A stretch of 64,000 bases of DNA, taken from NCBI GenBank assembly GCA_037693485.1, contig CM075351.1, forward strand, positions 73,186,001 through 73,250,000, in the 5' to 3' direction. Position 1 is the first letter of the stretch; each line of letters begins with the position of its first letter. Both the position numbers and the translations under genes were made by a program. The DNA comes from Kitagawia praeruptora. Lineage: Eukaryota; Streptophyta; Magnoliopsida; Apiales; Apiaceae. Positions 1-11,966 of the stretch are shown here, in pieces. The notes beneath the pieces are model-generated. The model ran no database searches, was not told where the DNA came from, and saw nothing but the letters and a program-made list of their open reading frames with translations.

Positions 1-29
1 ATGTAAACAACCATGAGGGACGGAGGGAG
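1..29. mobile_element. Right end of a Stowaway-like MITE (partial)
   Basis: The first bases end in GGGACGGAGGGAG followed by TA, the terminal sequence of Tc1/mariner-type Stowaway MITEs. The homologous spacer in copy B (near 42993) reads straight through this site without the element. The left part lies outside the window. Confidence 0.55.
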
Positions 30-107
30 TATGTCCGGGGGAAGTAGTCTTTGGTTTATTTTTGCAATTTCTACAATAACAAGTGCTACATCTCTTCTTC
101 ATTTCAT

Positions 108-836
108 TAGGGATGGTAAAAAAATCCGATCCGACGGATACCCGATTCGAAATCCGATTTTTTATCCGATCCGAACCCGATATTTTGGATTTGGATATGG
201 ATATGGATTTAAATTTTAAACCCGAAAGATTTTGGATATGGATTTGAATTTCATGAAACCCGATCCGAAACCCGATCCGAAACCCGAAACCCGAAACCCG
301 ATCAAAACCGGAGCCGAACCCGAAACCCGATCAAAACCGGAGCCGAACCCGAAACCCGAAAAATACCCGACTTTTATTTATTATATTTTATATATTATAT
401 ATTATATATAAATGTATATTATAAATACATATTATACATACATTATTTTATATATATATATATATATATGTATGTATATATATATATATATATTATATAT
501 AAATGTATATTATAAATACATATTATACATACACATATCTTTGAGACATAAGATATGGAAAGATCGAGAAAATAAATTGTCATGGATGTAGCGGTATTTT
601 TTAACTTACTTACACAATTTTTTTTATTTTTTTGTTAAGCAACTTATTTACACTATTTTTAATTTTGAATACCCGAAAAAAAACCCGATCCGATCCGAAA
701 CCCGACGGATTTGGATTTGGATATTGAGTTTTGGATCCGAAACCCGATACGATCCGAAACCCAAAACCCGAAAATATTTGAATTTGGATTTGGATTTTGC
801 AAAACCCGAACCCAACCCGAACCGTTCCCATCCCTA
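108..836. mobile_element. hAT-type MITE with 8-bp TSD CATTTCAT
   Basis: The element starts TAGGGATGG and ends CCATCCCTA, and is flanked by CATTTCAT on both sides (100–107 and 837–844). Copy B has a single uninterrupted CATTTCATGCATCTG here. Both ends are packed with short repeats of the type AACCCGATCCG and the centre is an AT-rich stretch. There is no transposase ORF, so it is non-autonomous. Confidence 0.85.
443..495. repeat. TA-rich microsatellite inside the MITE
   Basis: Alternating TA runs are interrupted by TGTATG, inside the 108–836 MITE. Confidence 0.7.
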
Positions 837-957
837 CATTTCATGCATCTGCGTCTTGGTGACTCTGGAATCAGTTGCACAAAAAGCAGTGATGTAAGAA
901 GGACAGAGCTAGTTGACATAAATTAATTCTCAGACTACATTCATATTGTAAAATGTA

Positions 958-1217
958 CTCCCTCTGTATCATTTTGTGTTTCCTACTTTGACTTTGGACA
1001 CTATTTGTTATAAGCGGTTGACTACTAATTTACGCATAATTTATAAGATAAAATATAGTCATGAGTGATCTTGTTGGATTCGTATTTATGAGTACTTTAA
1101 TATAGTAAAGTTTTTATATTTAAAACTAATACGAAATTGAAGATATTAACGATTAAAAATGTGCATTTAGCAAATGTGTCCAGAGGAAACAGAAAACATA
1201 TTTAGAGACGGAGGGAG
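958..1217. mobile_element. Stowaway-like MITE, TA target duplication
   Basis: A 260-bp element starts CTCCCTCTGTATCATTTT and ends with ACGGAGGGAG, with TA on both sides. Copy B (about 43156) has an uninterrupted ATGTACT at this position. No ORF. This terminal consensus is typical of plant Tc1/mariner-derived Stowaway elements. Confidence 0.8.
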
Positions 1218-1294
1218 TACTAATAAGACAACAACTTCAGAAGTCGCTGTTGCTCCCTCAATCTATGAATTACTGAACTCTTGGACTCTTGAAC

Positions 1295-2372
1295 TAGGGG
1301 TGAGCAAAAAACCGAATTGAAACCGAAACCGAATCGAAACCGGCCAAAACCGAATCGAAAAAATCGAAACCGAAACCGAACCGGCGGTTGCGGTTTTTGA
1401 TTTTTAAAAACCGAGACTTTCGGTTCCGGTTCCGGTTATAGGTTAAAACCGAACCGGCTAAAACCGAACCGAATCGATTAGTAAAATAAATAAATAAATA
1501 TATAATTTATATGCATTCTTAAAATTAATAAATATATTATATCTTGAATTATAATTTTTAAAACGATTACGGATGGATATATGTAATAAGAGATGAAAGC
1601 TAAGAGATGAAGGAGACATTGCCTCATGGTAAGATAAGAAGGGAAAGTGGAAATTGATTACAAATTGTTCCCTGGTTGTACAAGGTACTAACTGGTTCTA
1701 TTATTAGCACCTAAAGTGTACAGGCGACAATGAACTAGCTATAGCGCAAATTCATTATACTGGCCACAATAAACTAGCCAATTGACCATCAAGAGCATAT
1801 CTAACATTAGCACTAATATATACCAGTGTTCCAGAAATCGCAAGGCGGTCCAGGGTGGTTGGGGTATCGCCTAGCGCCTAATCGGGTGGACTGGGATTAA
1901 TCGGACGGATTAATCGAAGCATTAATCGGATATTATAATAATATTTAATATATTAGTCTAATTTACAATTAAATATATCATTTTAAATAAATTAACAGGA
2001 TTAATCGGATTTCAAAAATCGAATCGGTTGGTTAATTTACCGAAGATTAATAGGGGATTAATCGGTTAAATCGGGGATTTTTAGAACAGTGATATATACA
2101 CAAAATGTAATCATTCAATAGTTTAGTCATTTTGTTTAAAAACCGAGAACGTTATAATTTATATATTTAAAGTCTTATAATATATTTATGATTTTTTTTC
2201 GGTTTTATAACCGAAACCGAACCGTTAAAAACCGAACCGAGCTTTTTAAAACCGAAACCGAAACCGACGGTTCGATTGCGGTTGCGATTTTCGATTTTTA
2301 AAACCGAAGATATGCGGTTTCGGGTTCGGTTTCGGGGAAAAACCGCCCCGAACCGAACCGTGCTCTCCCCTA
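1295..2372. mobile_element. hAT-type MITE, TIR TAGGGGTGAGCA, TSD TCTTGAAC
   Basis: The left end is TAGGGGTGAGCA and the right end TGCTCTCCCCTA, with perfect 8-bp duplications TCTTGAAC at 1287–1294 and 2373–2380. Copy B contains one TCTTGAAC with no insertion. Sub-terminal regions are arrays of AACCGAAACCG-type repeats in opposite orientation at the two ends. There is no coding capacity. A second hAT-like element is nested in it. Confidence 0.9.
1824..2091. mobile_element. Nested hAT-like MITE, TSD ATATATAC
   Basis: It starts CAGTGTTCCAGAAATCG and ends GATTTTTAGAACAGTG, imperfect inverted termini, with perfect 8-bp duplications ATATATAC at 1816–1823 and 2092–2099. The interior has many copies of the motif ATTAATCGG. 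It lies wholly inside the 1295–2372 element, so it inserted later. Confidence 0.85.
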
Positions 2373-2910
2373 TCTTGAACTGTGTGGTTAAACGAAATGA
2401 ACTCTTTATCAATTACGCGTGACTTGTATTATCTATACCGCACATATGAAAAGGTAACAATCAAATGCTTTCTTACATTTTATCATTCAAATGCTTTCTA
2501 ACATTTTATGATTCGAAATAATGTTCCGGGTAACCTTTATTATTAAGATGAACTAAAGCATGTAGATTTTCTTCAAAAATATGTTTACATACGTGTTTGC
2601 ATTAATAATTTTTCTATAAAGAATTTTTAAATATAAAAATTTATTCTTAGTCAGAGGAGCCTTTTAGATCTTTTATTTGTTAGATATAATTTTCGCGGTC
2701 TTAATTACAATTTTCTTAGTTCGATCCATAATCTGTTCATTTGGAACATTGAATTTAAAGAATTTAAATTAACGTTGATTAAATGACATTAAAATTTTAA
2801 AACAGATAAAAGAAAATTTCAAAACATTGGCCAGCTAAAGTCTACTAATTAGAATTCTGTAACCATCCACGTATATAGCTTTTTGGAATCGAGCATGACT
2901 AACCTCAAGT

Positions 2911-3880
2911 TAGGGGTGAGCAACGGTCGGGTTGAAGGGACTAAACCACCCAACCCATATTTTACGGTTTTGGAATTTAACAACCCGTTACCATAACTGT
3001 TACCGTTAGTACTAAAAAAACCCGTCCAAATTATAACGGTTTGGTTTGGGCGGGTTGAGTTTTAAACCACTTAAAAAAATTTGAACTTGAAAAAAATTAA
3101 TCAACACAATTGTCCAATGCATCAATGGACTGACATTACAAAATATCATCAAAATCTGATAATTAAGTTACAAAATCTTACGGACTAGCATAATAACGTA
3201 CAAAATCTCATAAAATATAATCATACATCACCATTCAAAATCTTACATAATTAAAAATAAATTAAAAATCAGATATAAAATGCACAAACCTTCAACTTGT
3301 CACCTAACACAGACCTGAAACATTAATAAAAAAATTATAAAATAAACATTAGAACTCAGAACCACGATGCTTGATTAAGATAGATTCTTTCAACACAGAC
3401 ATGCTTATAATAGATTCTTGAACTGTACAAGCATCTTAGTTTTAATTTATGGTAGATTCTTAAACTTATGTCCAAGCTACTATAAAAGAAACTCCAGCAT
3501 ATCGTAAGAGTTTTCCAAGTTTATACCAACCAATAAGTAATAAGTTTTCAATAACCAATCAACAAGTAATAAGTTTACATATGTGATATTGTAACTTGTA
3601 AGCACATTTTTTTTCTTTTTATATAATTATATGTTAATTATTAATTTGAATTATATTTCTTAAATAATAATAAAAATTAATTAATATATGTTATTATATA
3701 TTCGGGTGGAACGGGTTATATTGGTTGGGTTGATAAGGCAAACCGAACCCACCCATTATTTTTCGGTTTTTAAAAAATCGAAACCGTTACCAACCCGAAC
3801 CGTTACAAAACCGTAAATTCTGATTTGGGCGGTTTGGATTGGGCGGTTTGGACGGGTTTGGAAAATTTTGCTCACCCCTA
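2911..3880. mobile_element. hAT-type MITE, TIR TAGGGGTGAGCAA
   Basis: It begins TAGGGGTGAGCAA and ends TTGCTCACCCCTA, a perfect 13-bp inverted repeat. The flanks are CCTCAAGT and CCTCAATT, an 8-bp duplication with one mismatch. The sub-terminal GGTTTGGGCGGGTT-type repeats differ from those of the 1295–2372 element, so this is a different family with the same termini. It lies upstream of the 4TM pseudogene. Confidence 0.85.
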
Positions 3881-4043
3881 CCTCAATTAAACAAAACTGA
3901 GTTTTGAGCTTTTGAACTGTTGAACCTTTGATCTTTTGAGAGACCAGTTGGATACTTCCCATGGCCTATAAATTATATGAGGGCCTCCTAGCACAATATA
4001 GTAATTTTCCTAACACTCTTTCTTTCATTTCCATACATTTCTA

Positions 4044-4843
4044 ATGTCTTCTTCTTTTTTCCAATTCATATTGAGCTATTATACACCAATTAAAGATGCA
4101 ACCATCCACAGAACACGTTTGCAAGAACGAGAAAGTAATGCCAAAGCTCATTTTCGTATAATCAGTTCAGCTGCAGCTGTCGTCCTAGCTGCCTTGGAGC
4201 TCCGGTACCAACCAAGCACTGGCTCTTCATAAAAAGATCATCCCAAAACCATGGCTATAGAGGGACGGAACCAGGAATATATATTGGGGGGCTAAATTTT
4301 CTGGTTCGGAGCCAAATTTTCTGGTTATCAAAAAAATTTAGATCAGAAATTTTTTTGTAAAAAGCAGGGGACTAAATGAAGATTTTTGTAAAAAAAATGA
4401 GGACTAAATGAAAATATTTTAAAAAAATAAGGGGACAAAATGAAATTTTTTGTAAAAATTAGGGGACGAAATGAATTTTTTTGTAAATATGGGGGGACGA
4501 AATTAATTTTTTTGTATAAATGGGGGGACGAAACGATAATTTTTGAATTATATACATATAAAATTTGTCGATTTTAGAATTTTGGGGGGGACGGCCGCCA
4601 CCCCATGCCACCCCTTAATTCCGTCTCTCTATAGCTATGGCAAGTTATCTCGTTTTCTGCATGGGATGCATAGTCGAACAAAATTACCTGTGCACCACCC
4701 GTCATCCTTCAACTTTTGCAACACTACTCCACCATTTTGTTAGATTGATGGGCTACATTTCACTGGCATCTTTAGCCTCTGTTTTTTTCTCGACATTCAC
4801 AAGCTCGTGTATGTTGTCGAACGTTGTTTATCTAATTTTAGTT
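4044..4843 (+). pseudogene. 4TM membrane-protein pseudogene (copy A)
   Basis: This is the homologue of the intact gene at 43939. The start ATG and the first 62 codons are preserved (LQERESNAKAHF, ALELRYQPSTGSS). The codon that is TAT (Tyr) in the intact copy, directly after GSS, is TAA here, which stops translation at residue 62. A 368-bp transposon then interrupts the reading frame, and homology resumes at 4635 (MASYLVFCMGCIVEQNYL). Homology fades at about 4843, so the last quarter (fourth membrane segment and C-terminal tail) is missing. An upstream TATA box (CCTATAAATT, about 3964) is still visible. It is almost certainly non-functional. Confidence 0.85.
4261..4628. mobile_element. Non-autonomous DNA transposon in the 4TM pseudogene
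   Basis: It begins AGGGACGGAACC and ends TTCCGTCTCT, an imperfect inverted repeat, and is flanked by CTATAG on both sides (4255–4260 and 4629–4634). The intact copy reads GATAGCTATGG without interruption. The interior has about four copies of a unit resembling GGGGACGAAATGAATTTTTT. The superfamily is not certain: the 6-bp duplication is atypical, and an extra base or two could belong to the element or the target. Confidence 0.75.
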
Positions 4844-6340
4844 CAGAATAAGGAATTCAAAAGTTTAATTACGTAAAATAGGGAATCTTTAAAGTTTAAT
4901 TAGGGATGGACTAAAACCAGAAAAATTCAAAAGTTTAATTACGTAAAATAGGGAATCTTTAGTTCAGGGAATAAAACAATAAAACCGGTATAGTTCAGGG
5001 ACTAAATAATTTATTTTCCCAAAATATAAATATGAAAGGTGATCAAATTTTATAGTTTAAATCTCCAATTTTATTATGGAGTCTTTTGTTGATCGTTTTA
5101 GGGGTTATATTTAAGGCTGTAATTATTAATTTTAGAATTTTAGTTATTTGTAATGAAGATGACAACTAGTTGCTCTGTCCAAAATTCTTAAAACTCAAAT
5201 CTTAATAAAACTAGTGACCAAATTATCTACAGTTTTGAACTCTTGGATGGTTTAAGTAAATGAACACTACTCTCAAATTTCTAACACGTGGTCCGTATAA
5301 CATCTGTTTACAATAATTGGTCAAAGAAACACCATGGTGTTCAATAACACTCACAAGGAAAAATGAAATGGTTTCTTAGATTTCTAATTTTTGAAAATAA
5401 TATTTGATTATTTTATAATTATATTAGGGAATTTGAGATATATCGGAGATAAATTTTCTGAGATAATGAATAGAATTAATTTATATCATAAAATTTTGTA
5501 TATTAAAATAATATTTAAAATAAATGATATTTATAAAAAAATTGGAAGTATCTTTTATTATAAAATCTGAGTCTACCCATGTACAGTTAAGAGTTAGTTA
5601 ATCAATAAGAAAATTATGAATTATTTTAGGACCAATCAGATATCATCTCTAAAATTTAGACCAATCATATTATATTAACAATTTTCCTTATTTAACATTC
5701 GCATCTTACTACACTAACCATGGTTAGTTAACAATTCTAGTTTAAATATAGTAGTTACTTGATTTAACATCTTACTATCCTAATCGTGATCGGTTAATTC
5801 TAATTTAAATATAGTAGTTACTAATTTAACATACCTATTTATTACATATTTTTTAATGTCAAAAATATTTATATTAAATTATTATTTTTAATTGAAATCA
5901 AGACCAATCATATTATATTAAAAGTTTTTCTTATTTAACAATCACCATTTTTTATAGGTAATTAATTACTCAATAAAAGAGCATACAACATTTATAAAAA
6001 TAATCAAAATTGAACAAACACATAGTAAAATAGATCAAATCGGGATTTACTTCATCCAATCGTTGAAAACATCTTCAATTGTGCTACATACCACGCTTAT
6101 ATTACTAAAATGTACAACTTTCAGCCTTCTTTGCGAGATAATATTTCAATAAACTCTCAATAAAGAGAAAAATTTGTCGAAAAATAGAGTAAATTAAGAT
6201 AAAGAAAAGGGGACTTAATCCACCAACGAGATACTTTTTAACAAATCCTAAAATATGGATAAAAAATTAATAACTGGGTATAAAAATTCAACACAAACAC
6301 AGGTACTTATTAAGAAGAAACAAAATTAAGAAAAAATAAA
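4844..6340. other. AT-rich non-genic DNA
   Basis: No convincing gene. A direct repeat with core TTTAATTACGTAAAATAGGG occurs at about 4863 and 4936. Short phrases such as GACCAATCATATTATATTAA recur at about 5651 and 5903. The rest is low-complexity AT-rich sequence. Confidence 0.5.
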
Positions 6341-9163
6341 TAAAAGGAGGGTTCAAGACTTTACACAATGTTTTATTTTGTAGCATTTTAATGTTGTTCT
6401 CAGTTACATATTTACAAAACTTGGATACATAATAATATTCATGTGATTGTCATTGTTTTTTTATTCACGTATTTTATTTCTTTTCGTGTAGGCGAAAAAA
6501 AATTGTGTACTTTAGTGTCATTTTGTGTTCGGATTTCGGGTACACGATTTAATTTCATGTAGTTTCGTGCAAGATCATAGAGTACATGACATGAATGTAC
6601 ACAATACAAATGATTTGTTATGTCTACCTAGGCGTTTTCTTATGATATATGTTGAAAAAATATACTCATTGTTAAAGAAAAACGAATTTCTTGTTATTTA
6701 CCAGATAATTAAATTAAAAGGACGCATATATAATAATTTAATTACGTGTTTATATATTACACACTCGATTTCAATTTTATAGGTAGTATTTTATTACAAC
6801 GAGTTAGTCAAATAGAAAGAAGATAGGTGATATTTATTTTCAAATGTCTTATTTTACGAGTAAAAGAAAACTAATATTTTATATACCATGTTTTAATCGA
6901 AAAAGAATAATCCAACATACAAACTCCCAAATTGAAAAAAGGAGGGTTCAAGACTTTACACCATGTTTTATTTTGTAGCATCTCAATGTTGTTCTCAATT
7001 ATATATTTACATAACTTGGATACATCAAAAAAATAATATTCATGTAATTATCATTGTTTTTCAATTCGCGTATTTTATTTCTTTTCTTCTACGCGAAAAA
7101 AAATTGTGTAGTTTAATGTCATTTTGTGTTCGAATTTCGGGTACACGATTTAATTTCATGTCGTTTCGTGCAAGATCATAAAGTACATGACATGAATGTA
7201 CACAATACAAATGATTTGTTAGGTATACGTAAGCGTTTTCTTATGATACATGTTGAAAAAACGTACTCATTGGAGGAAAATGAATTTCGTGTTATTTACC
7301 CGATAATTAAATTACAAAGACGCATATATAATAAGGTAACTACGTGTTTATATATTACGTTCGTTCCATGGATCTTGCACAATAGTAATAGGGATCCTTT
7401 CTCATATCGTTGAAACATGCAATCTTTTTTTAAGAGATGATCAAATGATTTATTGCGGTCGTGAAAAATAAGTATGTTTTAATATCTATTCGAAAAATTG
7501 ATCACGACACATACAAATATTTTCAATGAATATTATAGGGATCCACAATATTGAACATTTAAATATACCAAATTCCAGAAGAGCAAAACTCAAAAAATGG
7601 GTAAAATTTTACTAAATTGGTAGAAACATTCTCAAAAAAGAGAGAAATTAAATGAAAATTATAATTAAGAAAAAACAATAAAGAGGGCTTTTGACTTTCA
7701 GCGGGGGTTGTAAATGTTTTGGTGATTGGATGATGATATTAATATTAATAAAATTGATATGAATTGATGGATAAGTAATTTTATACTTATGTTAATTTAT
7801 ATTCTAATAATTTTTTTAAATAATAATAAAAATAACATGTTTATATTAACTAAGTAATACATTTTATCGGTCGGTGCACAAAAAAATAATTTTATAATAA
7901 TAAAAATAATATGTTTATATGTAATTGTCATACTTTTCTATTCGCATATTTCATTTCATTTCGTGTACACGAAAAAATTCATTTAGTTTAGTATGATTTT
8001 GTGTTATAATTTTGGTACACGATTCAATATCATGTCATTTTCATTCAAGTTACACGACATGAATGTACAAAACGATTTGTTAGGTCTATATAAGCTATTT
8101 TTGTGTTCTAATTTCTGGTACACGATTCAATATCATGTCATTTTCGTTCAAGACCCTAAAGTACACAACATGAATGTGCAAAATGATTTTTCAGGTCTAC
8201 CTAAGCTATTTCTTCTTATATATATCGGAAAAATATACTCACTCTTAAAGAAAAATGAATCTCATGGTATTTAACCTAATATCTAAATTACAAGGGCATA
8301 TATATATATAACAATGTGATTATGTGTTTATATATTACAAACTTAATTTCAATTTTATGGACAATAACTTATTTTCACAAGTTAGTCAAATAGAAAAAAA
8401 TTAAGTGATACTCATTTTCATATGTCTTATTTTAAGAGTAAATTAAACTAAAATTTATTATACCATGTTTTACTAGAAAAGAATAAAAAAATCCAACATA
8501 CAAACTTCCAAACTGAAAATGCACATTTTAAGTTGTCTTTACAAATAAACTAAGGTCAATCACCATAAACTCTAACAATCATACGTTACTCCAAGAACGC
8601 GATATATTGAATTTGTTTAGTTAGTTGATAATATTTACTTTTCAATAGTAAATCAATTCATTAATAAAAGGACATATAATTTGTAAAAAAGATATTGAAC
8701 GATCACATAACAAACTAGATTAGATGAAAGTTTTTATAGTTATAACTACGTTCGTTTCATGTATCTTACACAGTAAATATCCTTTCTCATATCGCTGCAA
8801 CTTTTTTTGATAGATAGTCTAATGATTATTGGAGTCGTGAGGATTGAGTGTCTATACATTTTTAATATGTAATCGAAAAAATTAACCACGACCATACAAA
8901 TATTTTCTACGTATAATATAATAAATATTTTAAGGATCTGATACTGACTAAATATACCGAATTCTCAGAATATGGGTGAAAAATTTATTAACATGGTACT
9001 TAGAAAAATTCTCTAACAAAGAGAGAAATAAAATGAATAAATTTAAAAAAACAATAAAGAGGGGTTTTGAACTTTTCAATGGGGTTGTATTTGTTTTGAT
9101 GATTGGTTCATAATATTAATATTAATTCAATTGATATGAATTCACCGATAAGTAATTTTTATA
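6341..9163. repeat. Tandemly duplicated AT-rich repeat block
   Basis: Related segments begin at about 6344 and 6937 (both open with GGAGGGTTCAAGACTTTACA) and a third lies at about 7910–8290. A core of about 100 bp containing GGTACACGATT and ACATGAATGTACA occurs at about 6525, 7123, 7997 and 8103. A second module (AACAATAAAGAGGG … TAATATTAAT … GATAAGTAATTTT) occurs at about 7672 and 9050; the 9050 copy continues at 13330 after the LINE insertion and ends in a Helitron-like CTAGT terminus. The core is open in one frame for 80–95 codons in two copies, but nothing recognisable is encoded. Confidence 0.65.
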
Positions 9164-9334
9164 TTTTTTTTAGATAAGTAGAGTTCATTAATAAAATAAC
9201 CAGCCGGCACTTACAAAGGAAAACAAAGTACCTAACCAGTACCAATACGCTGGGAACCCAAAGCAAAGAGGCTACACATCTAAAACCTAGAATTAAAAGC
9301 CACGACCACATGGCCAGTAACAACCAACTCTAAC

Positions 9335-10365
9335 TTAATCGTTTAAGATAACATCTTCAGCATCATAGTTGTCAACAAGAGATGAACCTCCTACTTCGAA
9401 TGTAGCAGAAGAGATACCACTTGAGAGGGCAATGAAAGGAGCCTCCACAGAAATAGAAACCGGAGGAGAGAGATCCATATGCGGCCTACTAAAAGACACA
9501 GGGGGCAAGCTAGCAACCTCTGAGACTTTCCTTTTGCCTTTATCAGAATGAACCTGTGACACATCAGTCTTTGGCTCCATAGAACTAACAGGCTCCCTAA
9601 TCACTATGCCTCGATTTGCTTGACCCGAGAACAAAGGTGGAAATGAACTAAACCGAGCTTGAGAACTAAACCGTGCTTGAGAAGGCTGATTAGTCCTAGA
9701 TACCAGGCCTTGAACAGACGGAGTGACCATCGCTTGCCCCTGAACTGAGCCCAACAAGTCAGGACCAAACAGAGGCACCGAAGCATCTACAGCAGGGATC
9801 TCCTCAGGCCCAAGATGACTCAACTCACCAAGACCTAAATTCGGATGAATTTCGAAGGAGGACCTATGTGGTCCTAGACCATTATCAAGGTCCAGAATCT
9901 CTGCCAATCTTCCAAAAGGGGAGGGCACTTCAACAAGAGTCGAACAGTGGCGTAGACCATATTCTGCCAAGAACGCAGGAGCACTATTCCTAGTTGCAAA
10001 CACCGAATGAATCCTACAACTCCTTTGAAGAGAAGGGTCATCCTTAATCCTATTAAATTCTGCATAGAGGATGTTGATTTGTTGCACTGCTACCACAATA
10101 TTCTCTTCCTCCAATAACTCCTCATCCTGATCCACAATCATATTAAAAGCTCGAACATTATCGCATTCAATACGGACATGAGGAATGTTCTTGATAAATG
10201 CAAGTTTCATGGCCAAGTGGACGGCCCAAACTTGTGATTGAATGCCAACCAACCCTGAGAGCGGACCCATGATACCCCAAAGGAATTTACCATCATGATC
10301 TCTGGCTACTATACCAATCCCATTGATTTAACTTCACTGCATTCTCTGGGGGAGGAAACCAGAGG
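9335..10365 (-). pseudogene. LINE second RNase H-like domain plus Ser/Pro-rich tail
   Basis: The minus-strand ORF of 311 codons (9335–10270) is preceded, with a one-base frame change, by PPPENAVKLN and then GIGIVARDHDGKFLWG, the opening β-strands of an RVT_3-type RNase H. The middle Asp motif is present (IECDNVRAF). The first Asp is lost in the disrupted KLN segment, and the usual AExxA glutamate reads QVWAVHLA, so catalysis is doubtful. About 170 residues rich in Ser, Pro and Gly follow (PSQARFSSQARFSS, PPVSFSRP), ending DNYDAEDVILND. Such a long tail after RNase H is unusual for plant LINEs. It could be a degenerate ORF kept open by chance. Confidence 0.65.
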
Positions 10366-10549
10366 TTATTCATGGCGAGACAAGATAGAGACACAATAAG
10401 ATGGGAATGATATCTACTAAAAAACCAAGAGAAGAAGGCTAAGCATTTATAGCAGGAGAAACCCATCTGTTCGTACAGAAGGTGATAATTAAGCAACCGC
10501 CAATAAAATTCCAAACACCTATAATCCATAAAGCACATATTGTTTCCTA

Positions 10550-11174
10550 GATCTATGCACCAATCAAAATAGGTCCCTGTGACCCTTCTTTAGCTAGCCT
10601 ATCATCCTCAATGTTGAAAATTCTAGACACATGTCAGAGGGAATAGTTGTTGCATATCTCCATACAGCCTTCTTTTAATGAAAAGATTTACTGCAGTAGA
10701 AGAATCTGAATAGAATAATACTTTAGATCTCGTTCGCTGTACTGAATGAACAATGTCAACAATATACTCAAGTGCTTTGGTTTCAGCCTCGAGGCAACTC
10801 TCAACATGTGCTGGACCAGAAAAAATATATCTCAACGTACCTTTGTTGTCCCACACTACACCACCTATACCAGCTTTGATACCAGAATCTGTGTGGATAA
10901 AAGATCCATCAACAGAGCATATCAGATCATAATTAGGCCAAATATTTTGCCAGAAAGCGGTTTTCCTCTCTATAAAACTGAGTCTGATAGCCCCAGAATG
11001 ATTTGATTCCCAGAAATTGTAAAACTTGTTATTAATGTAACCACTTCCTTCCAACCATTTAAATGAACGAAATTTAAGCAGACTAAGACAGACCTCTTTC
11101 CTGATTTTCGATCCTTGAAAGACATGTTCATTGCGACCCAACCAGATTGTCCACAAAACGAAAGCAACCATCAT
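10550..11174 (-). pseudogene. LINE first RNase H domain
   Basis: The 183-codon ORF starts with LWTIWLGRNEHVFQG, the usual link between the zinc region and RNase H in plant LINEs. RNase H motifs follow: CSVDGSF (first Asp), CLEAETKALE (Glu) and LFYSDSS (second Asp). A frameshift near 10640 moves the C-terminal motif to another frame: SRIFNIEDDRLAKEGSQG, carrying the last Asp. All four catalytic acidic residues can therefore be found, but not in one frame. Confidence 0.8.
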
Positions 11175-11223
11175 TTGTCATTCCATGGCACCTAAAGATG
11201 TAACAACCCGAGTCAAAAGACTC

Positions 11224-11571
11224 TCAAGATTGAGGGGGGATGTGTTGAGGTGAACGACCTCCACACCAAGAATACACAAACGACCAACACCAAGTGGCAA
11301 GTTCACAATTAAGGAACAAATGATCTAAAGTTTCCACCTGACTTCCGCACCATTTACAGATTGATTGAGAATCAGGTAGATGTAACCTGGAGTACAGAAA
11401 GGATTTGGTAGGTAAAACTTTATGCTCTATTTTCCACAAAAAGACCTGCACTTTGGGAGGGATTTTAATTTTCCAAATTAATTTCCAAACTTGAGAGGGA
11501 TTTGCATCATTGACCAGCGAACGATAACATTCTCTAGCAGTAAAATCCTTGCTTTCATGCAGCCAAATCAA
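11224..11571 (-). pseudogene. LINE zf-RVT region
   Basis: The 115-codon ORF has the pattern VWKLIWKIKIPPKVQVFLWK followed by CKWCGSQVETLDHLFLNC, the conserved zinc-binding C-x2-C…H-x4-C segment found between RT and RNase H of plant L1 elements. The roughly 390 bp between it and the RT ORF are degenerate coding sequence of the same element. Confidence 0.8.
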
Positions 11572-11966
11572 TCTATCTTGCTTTTCGTTTAAGGCATATT
11601 GTTCTATATAGCCAATAAGAGTTTGAGCCTCCGTTTCTTCCCATGCTCTGAGAGGACGTCTCCATAAGGCCGCCCAGTTGACATACCTAGAAGACCAGTG
11701 AGATAAAACGTTCTTGAGGCTAGATAATTTGAGGGTCGACAGTGCGTATAATCTGGGAAAATCAATGGCCTAGAACCACACCAAGAATCCTCCTAAAATA
11801 GCACATTAGAACCCTGACCTACAATCCAGTGGAAACTAGGGGCTAACTTCCCAGAAGAGACCGATTCTATGCATGATTCTACTATGCTTCTTAAGATGAA
11901 GGAGGCTACATTATTACTGAGAAGACCAGAGAGCTTAACAGAGAAGTCTATACCATACTTATTTTG

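Larger units (their letters stand above)
30..4843 (+). repeat. Copy A of the NLP–4TM tandem duplication (spacer plus 4TM pseudogene)
   Basis: Segments at 30–107, 837–957, 1218–1294, 2373–2910 and 3881–4843 align in order with 42993–44340 downstream of the intact NLP gene. Shared landmarks are the TCCGGGGGAAGT start, the CAAGTGCTTCATCTC-like stretch, the TCAATTACGCGTGACTTG stretch and the 4TM gene. The gaps correspond to inserted mobile elements listed separately. The order implies that an NLP copy should lie just left of the window; this is inference. Confidence 0.85.
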
